Part shown: piece by piece, positions 11,396 to 21,637 of the stretch | Layout of the letters: each line of letters begins with the position of its first letter | How positions within the stretch are numbered: the stretch's first letter is position 1 | DNA from: Doryteuthis pealeii | Lineage: Eukaryota > Mollusca > Cephalopoda > Myopsida > Loliginidae | Assembly: GCA_023376005.1 (NCBI GenBank) | Contig: CM042150.1 | Span: 79,249,431-79,313,430, forward strand | DNA: 64,000 bases | Reading direction: 5' to 3' | Program-made: the position numbers and the translations under genes | Notes under the pieces: model-generated | Database searches by the model: none | Told to the model about the DNA's origin: nothing | The model's input: only the letters and a program-made list of their open reading frames with translations

Positions 11396-11734
11396 TGTGA
11401 AAACATTCAGTTTATGTTTGCCTCTCAGATATCGTGTTCAGCTGAGTCATCTTGTTTAGTTAACTGCAAGAGGAAAAGGGAACCAACAAAATAAATTCAG
11501 AATCAAAAGTCCGTCAATGAGACATAAAACACATAACAAATTAACAGACATTTAAATCAAGATATGTCTGCTCGAATCGACTTTTTAGATAGTACAAGTC
11601 ATTTTTCGGAGGCTGAGGGATAAGGCATGAATGATCATAACAGGAACAGTCAGTTCGACTAAAATGCTGTGTAGTTGCGACCATAAAAATTAATTCTAAA
11701 AGGGGAGAAGCATTATGGAATAATGAGTAATGAG

Positions 11735-11815
11735 AAATGCAAAGAGTCTCGTCCAGGATTAAACTCGGGTCGACGGGTCTATTTCCTACGACTAACTTGC
11801 ACTTCGCACCTCATA
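11735..11815 (-). mobile_element. SINE-A head fragment
   Basis: The reverse complement gives a tRNA-like head with GAGTTTAATCCTGGACGA. It matches the B-box region of SINE-A copies in which cgtccaggatttgaactc appears on the plus strand (35970, 49620). Confidence 0.45.
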
Positions 11816-11840
11816 TATAATATATATTAAAAATTAGACT

Positions 11841-11884
<44 letters not shown>

Positions 11885-12264
11885 TTATATATATATATAC
11901 ATTGAAAAATAGACTCATCAGATATACCATATATGTATATACATATATATATATGCATATATATGTATATATTATATATATTATATATAAAACATTGAGA
12001 ATTAGACTATTAGATTATGTATATATATATATATATTAATATATATATATATATATATGTATACATATATATATATATTATATACATTGAAATTAGACTC
12101 ATCAGATATACCATATATATGTATATATATTGTGCATTCGCCTATATAATATATATTAAAAATAGACTCATCATATATAATATATTAATATATATATATA
12201 TATACATTGAAAAATAGACTCATCAGATATAATATGTATATACATATATATATATGCATATATA

Positions 12265-12309
<45 letters not shown>

Positions 12310-12482
12310 ATATATAAAATACATTGAGAATTAGACTCATTAGATATGTATATAAATATAATATATATTATATATATACATATAATATATATTATATATA
12401 CATTGAAAATTAGACTCATCAGATATACCATATATATGTATATATAATATAACATTGAAAATTAGACTATTAGATGTATATA

Positions 12483-12528
<46 letters not shown>

Positions 12529-12545
12529 ATAAGAGAGTTTCATAA
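11815..12545. repeat. AT-rich tandem array with recurring cattgaaaa-ttagactcatca motif
   Basis: About ten copies of a short motif (cattgaaaattagactcatc and variants) are separated by 35-110 bases of TA-rich DNA. One more copy lies beyond the MITE at 13190, so the array once continued there and the MITE inserted into it. The Ile-Tyr-rich open frames are artefacts. Confidence 0.75.
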
Positions 12546-12569
12546 TTTGCTTGAAGCATTGTGTATGTA

Positions 12570-13168
12570 TTGTTAGGAGGTAGATTTAGAAGGCCATCAC
12601 AATGCAGTTTGGAATAAATAAAAAATAATAATACGGTAACAATGGTGGTGTGTGTTGACCTGTATTTTTTTTATTATTTCTTGAATTTTCGAGGTAATAC
12701 CTCTTTATCAAAAGAATTGAACTGAAGCAGTACAGCTATGGCATTTCTTCCTAAATGAATTTTTTTTTTGAAATGACGTATATTTTGAAATAACTGTATT
12801 CCCGTGTGAGCGTGAATGCGTTTATTATTTTTATTTTTTTTTTACGTGTGCGTATGTTGTAATGCGCGTGACATTGAAAATGCGTGTTGGCTGTGACGTT
12901 AAGACTGTATCCTAGCGCGGGATTTTGTACGTGGTATGTGCGTCACTTTCAAAAAATGTACGTCATTTTCAAAAAAAAAAATTCATTTAGGAAGAAATGC
13001 CCATAGCTGTACTGCTTCAGTTCAATTCTTTTGATAAAGAGGTATTACCTCGAAATTCAAGAAATAATAAAAAAATACAGGTCAACACACACCACCATTG
13101 TTACGTATTATTATTTTTATTATTTCCAAACTGCATTGTGATGGCTTCTAAATCTACCTCCTAACCAA
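12570..13168. mobile_element. Fold-back MITE with about 215-bp terminal inverted repeats
   Basis: The left arm (12570 to about 12800) and right arm (about 12930 to 13168) are near-perfect reverse complements: TTGTTAGGAGGTAGATTTAG at the left end, ctaaatctacctcctaacca at the right, and gcagtacagctatgg against ccatagctgtactgc inside. The flanks are TA on both sides, suggesting a TA target duplication of the Tc1/mariner type. The central 130 bases are unique and contain acgtgtgcgt-like stretches. There is no transposase. Confidence 0.85.
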
Positions 13169-13199
13169 TATATATATATATATTATAATACATTGAAAA

Positions 13200-13418
13200 A
13201 TTAGACTCATCAGATATACCATATATATTGAAATATTATGTAAATATATACCTTGGGGCTTCCGATTGAGTTACAAGTGCTAGTGTGGATGTGGTTATGG
13301 TGCGGTTTCACTGAAAAAAAACCCTGAATATTGAAGACTACTTTAATAAAAAGTCGAACAGATTTCTGTCAGCGAATTATAACATCATGTGTTTGTTTTT
13401 CTAAAATATATATTTCAT

Positions 13419-13451
<33 letters not shown>

Positions 13452-14190
13452 TATATAATATATTTGTTTTGTGTATAGATGTTTATTGTATACCTGTGCG
13501 TGTAACATTCAACCCGCTCGAGGGGCACAACTTACCTTTGATTTTTCGGAAAATCTTTTAAAAAATCGATTAGTTGTTTATAATATCTACAGAGGCTTGA
13601 ACTAAACTAAACCAATATTACTAAACTTTTTGTGGCTGGTCGCCAAATTCATTGATTAGAAAGTGCGTGTAATGAAACGTAAGCGATTTAAGTGGCATCA
13701 TTGAATAACATAAAAGAATATTGTGCCAACATTAGCTTCCTTATAAGGGCAAGCAGCCAAAATTACTAAACATAAATACGAACAGTGTGGCCATCCCGAA
13801 CCTCGAAGGGGTTAACTTTTCGTGAATCATTTTCAAAGTAAGGCTCCATGCCAATAATCATACTCGTAAAAGTTCAACCCGGAGCTCAATCATCTTCAAC
13901 ACAAGAGACGCTAACATTAATAACCTTAAGGCTCTCTGAACGTGATAACTCATACTAAAGTTTACTAGGGTCGATATTGATCTGTCTGAAGTAATAAGTA
14001 CAAGCAAAACAATATTGATACATCTAGCGATTTCTTTCGAATGTCTTCACTTCTTTTCCGCCTATTTTTTTCCTCAACAACATATTAGCCAATTCTCTGG
14101 TGTGTGAGGTGAATACGATGTATGTCTAATAGAAAGCCGAACATTACTTTAAAAAAACAACTCTGTCGCTCGATCAACAACATAATGACA
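13200..14190. other. Unassigned DNA with a TA tract
   Basis: A (TA)n tract lies at 13418-13462. The remainder shows no recognised element or exon. Confidence 0.4.
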
Positions 14191-14191
14191 A

Positions 14192-14222
14192 CAAATGAGC
14201 TAAACCGGCCCTAAAAAGTCAA
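14192..14222 (-). repeat. 31-bp exact duplicate of the SINE-B boundary
   Basis: The 31 bases at 14192-14222 recur exactly at 14655-14685. They comprise the outer 20 bases of a SINE-B head (gagctaaaccggcccta) plus the flank aaaagtcaa. Confidence 0.85.
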
Positions 14223-14436
14223 CATAAGCAATCTTGCCTCCTTAAAAACCGTCCACATTTTCCGAGTTCTACAATGTGTTCTGGAAGTAGGATTAAGAGA
14301 CATCATGAAGTCCTTGCAACATAATTTCTTGTCGATTTTCTCAAAACGGCACCGTTTCAGGGTTGACTTCTGATCTGAGAGCAAAACCGGGCCTACAGTA
14401 AGCCCTACAAATTCTATTTATATAAAGTAATTCGTC

Positions 14437-14677
14437 GTGGTGGCCTAAAGTCGGTATCAGCTAGACAGCGAGGTAGTCTATCTCCTTGTCACTAGCGCTA
14501 GACCAAGGAAATTGTTTTTGGCATCTGAGGTGGAGCGCCACACCTACAATCAGCTCCTCACTTTACTGCACATATCCCTATGCTACTCATACTCTGAGTT
14601 GGTTAGGGCCGGTATCGAGCCCAGAACCTTGTGGTTCCCAGTAAGATGCTCTACCAAATGAGCTAAACCGGCCCTAA
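14437..14677 (-). mobile_element. SINE-B copy, full length
   Basis: The reverse complement begins ggccggtttagctcatttgg, has the B-box region ccacaaggttctgggctcga, then ggtgtggcgctccacctcag and ends ccgactttaggccaccacga. The head is strongly tRNA-like (TTAGCTCA..GGTAGAGC in better copies). Relatives lie at 21179, 36003, 44845, 46890, 48583 and 52305. Confidence 0.8.
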
Positions 14678-14784
14678 AAAGTCAATTTTCTCCTAAATCA
14701 AAGGTCATCTGTTTGTGCAGATAGTACGGATTCCATGATTATATATATATATATTATATATATATATATATTTATATATATATA

Positions 14785-14885
14785 CACCGTCCCTATCGCT
14801 CCTGGCAGGTCTTCCACACGGAATCCGAATCCGTACAGTGGTGATTAATGCAGGCTTTTGCTGGTTGGCTTACAAAACATTACTA
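14785..14885 (-). pseudogene. RTE-type LINE 3' tip
   Basis: The reverse complement contains gattcggattccgtgtggaagacctgccaggagcgatag in pieces. It matches the extreme 3' part of the RTE copies (gattccgtgagtaaaacttgcc at 9232; cgctcctggaaggtcctt, reversed, at 54283). It abuts a (TA)n tract. Confidence 0.5.
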
Positions 14886-14999
14886 CTGCAGTTGAACTGC
14901 ATCTCCCTGAATCCACCAAAACTGTCACTTTGTGCCATTCTTAGCGAGGATTTGTAAATGCTACCTACAACTCATACAATGGCGTGACGACAAATAGCT

Positions 15000-15770
15000 A
15001 TTCTCGTAAATTAATTCGCTAGTGTCGTGAACTGACTTATTACGGATGGATCATGCATGAGGCCTTGTCCCAGACTCGGCTCCTCTTCCCAGACTCGGCT
15101 CCTCTTCCCAGATAACTACAGGCTTCTAATATGAAACTTTGCAGAGCACGTGCCACAATAGCGACCTTGAAACTGTAAACACTCTATTGAAAGTCGTAAT
15201 CTCAAAGTGGATCTCGAATCCTTCTAACAATAAACAAAGAGAAGCCAGAGCTCAAAACAAGAAGTTATTATTCTATATTCACCAGAGCCTACTTATTTTT
15301 TTATTTTCAGATATTTTGTAGGAGGACTAGCGGGAGAAAGGCAATTTGTTATTTACTCCTTTAATTCGTTTCTATATTTATATTCGGCGCGGTTCAAAAG
15401 AAAAATGAGCTATTTAAAAAATAACATTGCTTCTATATCTAAACCAAGATCAGTTATTTTTCCATTACAGGCTTGATATCTCAAACAAATTACTTGTTGT
15501 CTAAAGTGTAAGTGAATCTTGGTAAATTGTTGTTTTATAATTCGGTTTGGAGAACAAAGATATGAGAGACCATTCGTCTTCTGCAACCAGAATGCTGTTC
15601 GCGTATAAATCTAATATAGTACTTTCCTACTACGGTGATCATAGTGAAAGCCTAGAGGAGTTGAATGAAGATAAATATATAGAATAATGCGTGCTTTATT
15701 GTCCGTTTTTCGCAAGAACAGTTCCACAGTTATTTGTCAAAAAGAAAATTCTGAAGTTAGATTTTTGCCA
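15000..15770. other. Unassigned DNA
   Basis: A short tandem duplication (ccagactcggctcctctt, twice, about 15070-15107) is the only structure seen. No gene recognised. Confidence 0.4.
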
Positions 15771-15952
15771 TGCTTACCTGTAAGTAGTTACAATATATAT
15801 ATATAAGACGGCTGCTGGGAAGTTTACTGCTCAACCAAGAGGAAATGGTTTAGAGCATGAGGTTTCCAACTGTTTCAGTATAAAGACAGAATTGTCTATT
15901 TTACGAATTTCTGGGGACCAGAAATTGGGGTCGGGGAAATTGAAATAAAACA
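15771..15952 (+). repeat. Unnamed 180-207 bp repeat with TATA-like and AATAAA signals (copy 2)
   Basis: About 93% identical by eye to 9477-9683, with the same TG..CA ends. The 19-bp unit that is triplicated in copy 1 is present once. Flanks differ from those of copy 1, so this is a dispersed element, not a segmental duplication. Confidence 0.65.
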
Positions 15953-17160
15953 TTATTTGACAGTTTGGAAATGTAGTGGCTTAAATCTGTTGTGTTTTAT
16001 TCTTTATTTGTTTTGCAAGAAATTACTATTTCGAAATTCAAAAAAGGTTAATAATTTTAACTTCAAATTGTTAGATTATGGTCGGAAAGTTATAAAGAAA
16101 TAAACAAAGAATGACCGGTAAACCAAAATTCTTAGATGCGGGTCAAAAAATAAATAAATGAATCCGACATGCAGATGGAATAAAGGATTAAAACTTTTTA
16201 ACAATATAGTGGCCATCCCCAAAGGGTCACTCTTTTGAACTTGATGAAATCGTTCGGGTAAAATAAAATCTGAGAATCAAAGATTAAAATAAGGATCTCC
16301 CAGATTTAGTATATTCTAGATACAAACCAGAATTAAGACTAAAAACGTTTTATTACTTTTGTAGATATAGAAAAAGGATTGAATCTAGATCCGAGTGGGG
16401 GTTCAGTTGAACCAGTAGCCCGATTGTGCAAATTTGCCGTTCTGTCTCTGCTCCTACCCATGCATGTGAGTCGACAATGTTTCTGGTGAAAAGGACTTGG
16501 GTTAATGAAGTTATATACATTTAAAATATGTCTACATATTGTTACCTCATAAAAAGAGCAAGATGGAACAGAGAGAGAGAGACAGACAGAGACAGAGAGA
16601 CAGAGAGAGACAGAGAGACAGAGACAGAGACAGAGAGACAGAGAGACAGAGACAGAGACAGAGATAGAGATAGACAATAATACAAAGGACAGTGAATCCG
16701 ATCCTAAACAGTAGAAAACCTGATACGACCCGATATTCAGAACAGAAACACGATAGAAGAATCTATTAAAAGAGAATAAAGATCCGGTAGCGAAGAAGAC
16801 GAATATGCTAACAAAATAATAATGATTTAAATCTATTATATTTTCTGGATCATTGAATCATAAAGATTCAATTTGAGTATTGGATATATGTAACTAAAAA
16901 TACATATATGTAGCAATAAAATACACCCAACAAAATATTCTCACTATTAAATATATTGTTAAACCAAATTTTTTTTTCTTGGTTACAGAGGTTCACTTCA
17001 ACAATGCTTTGTAAAAGATAATAGCGAAAAATATGCATTTTCATTCAGTAATATTTCACTAGAAATAATAAAATCTCCATATCTTAAGTTTTGCAGTAAA
17101 TTAACAAGAATTAAGAAATTGGTAGGGGAGTATTATGAATGGATGATACTGTGAAATATC
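15953..17160. other. Unassigned DNA with a (GACAGA)n-type tract
   Basis: A GA/GACA microsatellite lies at 16570-16672. I recognise nothing else. The 112 aa minus-strand frame at 16339-16677 is largely its Ser-Val translation. Confidence 0.5.
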
Positions 17161-17282
17161 ATTTACCCAACCCGTCCAATATTGGTAGGATTTGACACAA
17201 GATCACAAGTATGAGGCATCCAACGAGGATCGAACTCGCTTTTCAGTAGTAACGTATCTGTGAAACCTCGACAGGACACTTT
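17160..17282 (-). mobile_element. SINE-C copy
   Basis: The reverse complement has GAGTTCGATCCTCG (tRNA B-box region) and then ttgtgtcaaatcctacc and gggttgggtaaat. This 3' tail is shared with SINE-A, suggesting that both families borrowed the same LINE tail. Confidence 0.65.
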
Positions 17283-17784
17283 GTATGGATGATAGAATAT
17301 GCATACGATTTAATTGTTCAGAAGGATGAAGATTCCCATCCCTGGTCTAAAGTGATGCTAGTTCGAGATTTACCAGGAATCTAATATCTTATTTCCTACT
17401 CGCGCCGTAGACTGAATAGATATGAAAAGTAAGTAAAACCATTATGAAACGGAAATGATAGTAAGAACACAATAATAGCAGATAGAGACTGTTTGGTTAT
17501 AGATATTATTACCTTCTGAGCGTTGAATTGCCCGGATGGTTTCTGACTGATATCATCTTGTGATTGTCAGGTTTTAAAGCATTTCTTTTGTTGTAATAAT
17601 CCAGTTGATCGATTTTCGCTTGCTGTGAACAATTAGAAGAGCGATTCTGTCTTTGCTATTGCCTTTCCTCCAGGCGAAAATAGATGCTTGCAATTAATTT
17701 GAGAAGTGAGGAGATGCGAAATATTCTCTTTGCTTAAACTAACCAGACACGAGGAAATACATCAGTGAAGCGTGATCTCAATTA

Positions 17785-17864
17785 TACTTATTGACAATGC
17801 TATTTCACAAACACAACACACACACACACACACACAACACACACACACACACACACACACATAC

Positions 17865-17902
<38 letters not shown>

Positions 17903-18250
17903 TACACACGCGCATATGCATACATACACACATACATATTCACAAGAAAAAACACATACACCGGCATCTATACACGTGCATACACCACAACACACACTGG
18001 CACATTCACACACATATACACATTTACACATATACATACGCATACTTACGCACATGCATACAATTATACATATTGACAATGCTATTTCACACACACTTAT
18101 ACTACACACATGCATATGTACACATACACACATACATATACGAACGAAAACACACATATACAACCATATATACACGTGCATACACCACAACACACACTGG
18201 CACATACACACATATACACAATTACACATATACACACACATACGTACGCA
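17785..18250. repeat. CA-rich block, duplicated in tandem
   Basis: Two copies start with attgacaatgctatttcac (about 17791 and 18073) and share acacgtgcatacaccacaac and acacactggcaca. The first has an expanded (CA)n(CT)n(CA)n insert at 17815-17905. The 100-170 aa His-Thr frames are artefacts. Confidence 0.85.
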
Positions 18251-18637
18251 CATGTACTCCCTCGTGATGATAATGATGATCTAGTGTATTCTATTGCTGT
18301 AGGTGTTTGGAACATCTTACAGCAGCATTTAACCCTTCCTCGTTTAGAACCACTCATTCCTTTCCCTTGCGATAGTCCTAATTTCTTTCAGTCTCTTGCC
18401 AGATCTTAGGGATCCCAATCCTATATGTTGGACGTCCACTCTCAGCTTACCAATCAAGTTTGTCTAGTTGTGGCTCCTTCATGACTGGTAGTTGTTTAAC
18501 ACTATTACAGCAAACTGTATGGATATTTGTGCAGGGGCTTCTTCGAGCATCCGTAGCACGACCAAACATTGGCCACCGTAGTTACACTATACACTACTCT
18601 TCTTTATAATAAAAGTGTTTTGCACATCTTTTATAGA

Positions 18638-18641
<4 letters not shown>

Positions 18642-18685
<44 letters not shown>

Positions 18686-18963
18686 CAAATTTGTAAGTAA
18701 TTACTAAAAGCATTTGCAAAATATTACGCTTCCTCTGAAGAGAGCCAACATATTAGTATTAAAATTGAATTAAAAACGAATTCACACAGCTGTCTGTTGG
18801 TTGCAATAACTGTTGCATGAAACTTGAAGTAGCAACAGGTAGTTCTCAAGGTAAACGTTTAATTGGTTTTTAATTTTAATTTTAATTTACTGCTACTACT
18901 ACTACTACTACTACTACTACAACTACTACTACTACTACTACTACTACTAATAATAATAATAAT
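18642..18963. repeat. (TA)n and (CTA)n(TAA)n microsatellites
   Basis: (TA)n at 18642-18683 and a trinucleotide CTA/TAA tract at 18892-18963. The trinucleotide tract directly precedes a LINE fragment, as at 25495-25580. Confidence 0.9.
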
Positions 18964-18964
18964 G

Positions 18965-19110
18965 ATAACATCTCAAACCAAAAAGTCATATTACGCAGGA
19001 GAAAAAAAACGGTGTAGACAATGTGATGTTAGTAATGAAAAATCTGATCATATAATAAGTGAATGCAGCAGACTGATACAAAAATAATACAAGAGCACTG
19101 ATGGCGGGAA
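18965..19110 (+). pseudogene. LINE zinc-knuckle fragment
   Basis: The translation gives CRQCDVSNEKSDHIISECSR, with C-x2-C-x8-H-x4-C spacing, then LIQK, a stop and YK. It is parallel to LCGNRDETINHVLCECSRLA in the 58873-59605 copy. Short and dead. Confidence 0.65.
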
Positions 19111-19126
19111 AGTGATCAACACGCAC

Positions 19127-19127
19127 A

Positions 19128-19202
<75 letters not shown>

Positions 19203-19209
19203 TGTGTGG
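19127..19209. repeat. (CA)n(TA)n(TG)n self-complementary microsatellite
   Basis: CA repeats, a short TATA centre and TG repeats are mutually complementary. The block could fold into a hairpin of about 35 bp or form Z-DNA. Confidence 0.9.
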
Positions 19210-19254
19210 AGAAAGGTAGACAAACACAGGAAGTTTATTGTAGATAGGGATGTC

Positions 19255-19294
19255 GCCGATGCAACGTTTCGGTTTGTTAGACCTTCTTCAGGGC
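19255..19294 (-). ncRNA. Hammerhead-like module (AUC site)
   Basis: Read on the minus strand: GCC, CTGAAGA, one extra A, stem II GGT/ACC around CTAACAA, GAA, then ACGTTGCAT closing as a weak stem III (A-U and G-C with one C-A mismatch), C as cleavage base, and GGC pairing with the initial GCC. The order is that of a type I hammerhead with an AUC site. The extra base and the mismatch may lower or abolish activity. Confidence 0.5.
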
Positions 19295-19512
19295 TTTAGG
19301 AATAGAGTTCTTGCTTCAGTGGTCAATATTTTCCTTCTAATGAATTAAGGAGGGCGTGAATAAGGGGAAGGTCGGTTGGTGGTGTCAGAAGAGGTTGGAG
19401 GTGAATTTTCCTTTTCTCTCTAATATGGAGTGTATCATAGTGGATTCTGATAGTGCCACCGGTGTTAGGTGTTTGGGTTATATGTATGCATGGTGGATGG
19501 CATAAGGATTGG

Positions 19513-19514
<2 letters not shown>

Positions 19515-19556
<42 letters not shown>
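19515..19556. repeat. (TG)n microsatellite
   Basis: About 21 TG units, 220 bases from the hammerhead-like module at 19255. Confidence 0.95.
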
Positions 19557-19559
<3 letters not shown>

Positions 19560-19599
19560 TTTGTTTTTTTTTAAGACAAAAAATAAAATGTCTGATGTA

Positions 19600-20330
19600 A
19601 CTTCAAAGATAAACATAAACCATTGAACGGTAATTGTACGATTGATAAGTCTATATAAGGTTACAGTCTGAAATATACTAATGATAACGATGAAAGGATA
19701 GAAATCTATGATACTGAATTGAATTGGGAAAATAGAATGTATTATGACAACAGCAGCTTTGCCAATAAATACGCTAGCAGTACAATATAATTAAAACATA
19801 AATGACAAATAACAGAGAAAACCGGTAAATCTCCCATAATAAAATAGAATATCAGAAAAAAAAACCTGCATATAGACGAAACTACCATAATTGCAGATTA
19901 TCTCAAAAAGAAATATTATTTATTCTTGAATATGATGAACATAATAAATTGGCCGCCAAAAAAGTGAATTTACTTCTAAATGTAGACATATCAAACAAAT
20001 TCCTTTTGTCATTTAATATGTGGTTGATTTCACGATCTATTTCCGACGTATTTTAGTCTGTTAAGATCTCAAAAATCAATAAACATTTATTTTTTCATGT
20101 TTTGGTGTCATGTGCCCATTCATAATGACATGGGACATGTCATCGTGTATTATATGTGGTGGGATAGATAATGTTTTCCTCTCTTACAGTCTGAAATTTT
20201 ATCCTCTACATAAGGCCTCAAGTAACTGACTCAACAAAATCTTAATTTGAATATTTGATGTTTTAGAGTCACCCTATTACAATAGCATTCAGCATCTTTT
20301 TTAAACTTCACTTACTTGCAATTTATCAAC
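19600..20330. other. AT-rich DNA, nothing recognised
   Basis: No repeat family, exon or RNA gene recognised. Confidence 0.5.
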
Positions 20331-20336
20331 GTTATA

Positions 20337-20404
20337 TCCAGGGTGATCCAAAATAAACATACTTTTTTTTTAAAAGTCAGGCCTGTTTTTGTGGGGGGTC
20401 ACCC

Positions 20405-20407
<3 letters not shown>
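20337..20407. mobile_element. Tiny mariner-like MITE relic
   Basis: Ends CAGGGTGATCC and GGGTCACCCTG are inverted repeats 71 bases apart. The inner part caggcctgtttttg recurs in reverse orientation at 20785-20841 (aaaaaacaggcctaaattt). The CAGGGTG-type terminus resembles mariner-derived MITEs. Confidence 0.5.

Positions 20408-20411
<4 letters not shown>

Positions 20412-20459
<48 letters not shown>
20412..20459. repeat. (TA)n microsatellite
   Basis: Runs directly into the hammerhead SINE remnant at 20460 and replaces the 5' part of its tRNA-like head. Confidence 0.95.
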
Positions 20460-20461
<2 letters not shown>

Positions 20462-20600
20462 TTCGAGTCACACGCGGGGCAATCTTCGTATCTATAGCTC
20501 TGCTGATGAGACCTGACAGGTCGAAATATATATTCAGAGATTGATTTTTCTCGATTTGTTTAGCCTTACATTTAAGTAGTTAAATCCCGCCTAATTAACC
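20460..20600 (+). mobile_element. Hammerhead SINE (HHR-SINE), 5'-truncated copy
   Basis: GGTTCGAGTCAC at 20460-20471 is the B-box remnant of a tRNA-like head. It is followed by ttcgtatctatag, a complete hammerhead (20498-20539) and the body tgatttttctcgatttgttt. The 55628-55815 copy is homologous from the B box to about 20600 and retains the rest of the head. Confidence 0.7.
20498..20539 (+). ncRNA. Hammerhead ribozyme, type I, complete
   Basis: Stem I CTCTG/CAGAG (20498-20502 and 20535-20539) is perfect. Core CTGATGA is at 20503-20509. Stem II GACC/GGTC encloses TGACA (20510-20522). GAA is at 20523-20525. Stem III is the self-complementary ATATATAT (20526-20533). The cleavage base is U20534 in an AUU triplet, so the predicted cut is between 20534 and 20535. 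All invariant core positions are intact. The very short stem III is typical of hammerheads in Penelope-like elements. Activity has not been shown. Confidence 0.8.
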
Positions 20601-20699
20601 ATAAATGGATTAACTTTCAAAAAAATTAGGTCTGACTAAAATTAAAAGCACATATTCTCCCAAATACTCTGTCGGCTGAAAATAGCTAAAGTTGTTTAC

Positions 20700-20836
20700 A
20701 TTTGCATATATGTATATATATATATGTTGTGTGTGTGTGTATATATATATATTAATATATATATATATAATATTATATATATACAGGTTGAGCCAAAAAA
20801 CAGGCCTAAATTTCCAAAAGCCTGTTTTTTATCACC

Positions 20837-20898
<62 letters not shown>

Positions 20899-20961
20899 GC
20901 GTGTGTATGTATGTATGTATATATGTGTGTGTGTGTGTATGTATAAATGTGTCTGTGTGCG

Positions 20962-20992
<31 letters not shown>
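20700..20992. repeat. TA/TG/GATA microsatellite cluster with a second MITE relic
   Basis: Alternating (TA)n and (TG)n tracts, then (GATA)n at 20963-20997. At 20785-20841 lies a 57-base element with an 11-bp perfect stem (aaaaaacaggc and gcctgtttttt). It is related in reverse orientation to the MITE relic at 20337-20407. Confidence 0.8.
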
Positions 20993-20997
<5 letters not shown>

Positions 20998-21178
20998 CAG
21001 AGTAGAGCTTAGTTTTAAGATATCGAGTCATCCTTTTATGTGTGTAGCTATGTATATGCATTGACATATCTGTATGCATGCAGGCATGTGTATATGTGAG
21101 TGGGATCAATGTATATGCTCCCCTTATTTCAATTTTTAAGATTTGTGTATGTTCATAAGTGTGTATGTGGGTATACAT

Positions 21179-21433
21179 AGGGCCCGGTTAGCTCAGTCAG
21201 TAGAGCGTTCGGCTAGAAACCACAAGGTTCCTAGTCCGATACCGGCCCTCGCCAACTCAGCGTATGAGTAGCACAGTGATCTGTGCGGTAAAGTAAGGAG
21301 CTGATGGTAGGTGTGGCGCTACCTCAGATGCTAAAATAATCTCCTTGGTCTAACTCTATTGAAAAGGGGATAGACTCCCTCGCTGATTGGGTGATACCGA
21401 CTTTAGGCCACCCCGACGACTTTACTATTACTT
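21179..21433 (+). mobile_element. SINE-B copy, full length
   Basis: The head ggcccggttagctcagtcag then tagagcg is an almost intact tRNA D-arm and A box. The B box region is aaggttcctagtccgatacc. The body has gtgtggcgctacctcagatg, and the tail gataccgactttaggccacc. The tRNA part lacks a matching acceptor stem, so this is a SINE and not a gene. Confidence 0.85.
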
Positions 21434-21637
21434 TATGTATATACGCTTTTCTCGTTATTCTGTGATAAAACATTTTTATCACCTTCCATATACCAACAAA
21501 TGCCCTGAAGATGATCTAAATAATAGATCGAAACACTGCAACGTCGGCCAATAAACTTACCACTCAACTCATTCAAACCTGTATTTTTTTTCAATTTTTC
21601 TTAATATACTACATACCGTCGGATTCACTTCCTTTTC

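Noticed and set aside
12080..12125. Repeated ctgatgag (reverse of ctcatcag) in the AT-rich array
   Set aside because: No GAAA partner follows in the right place in any repeat unit.
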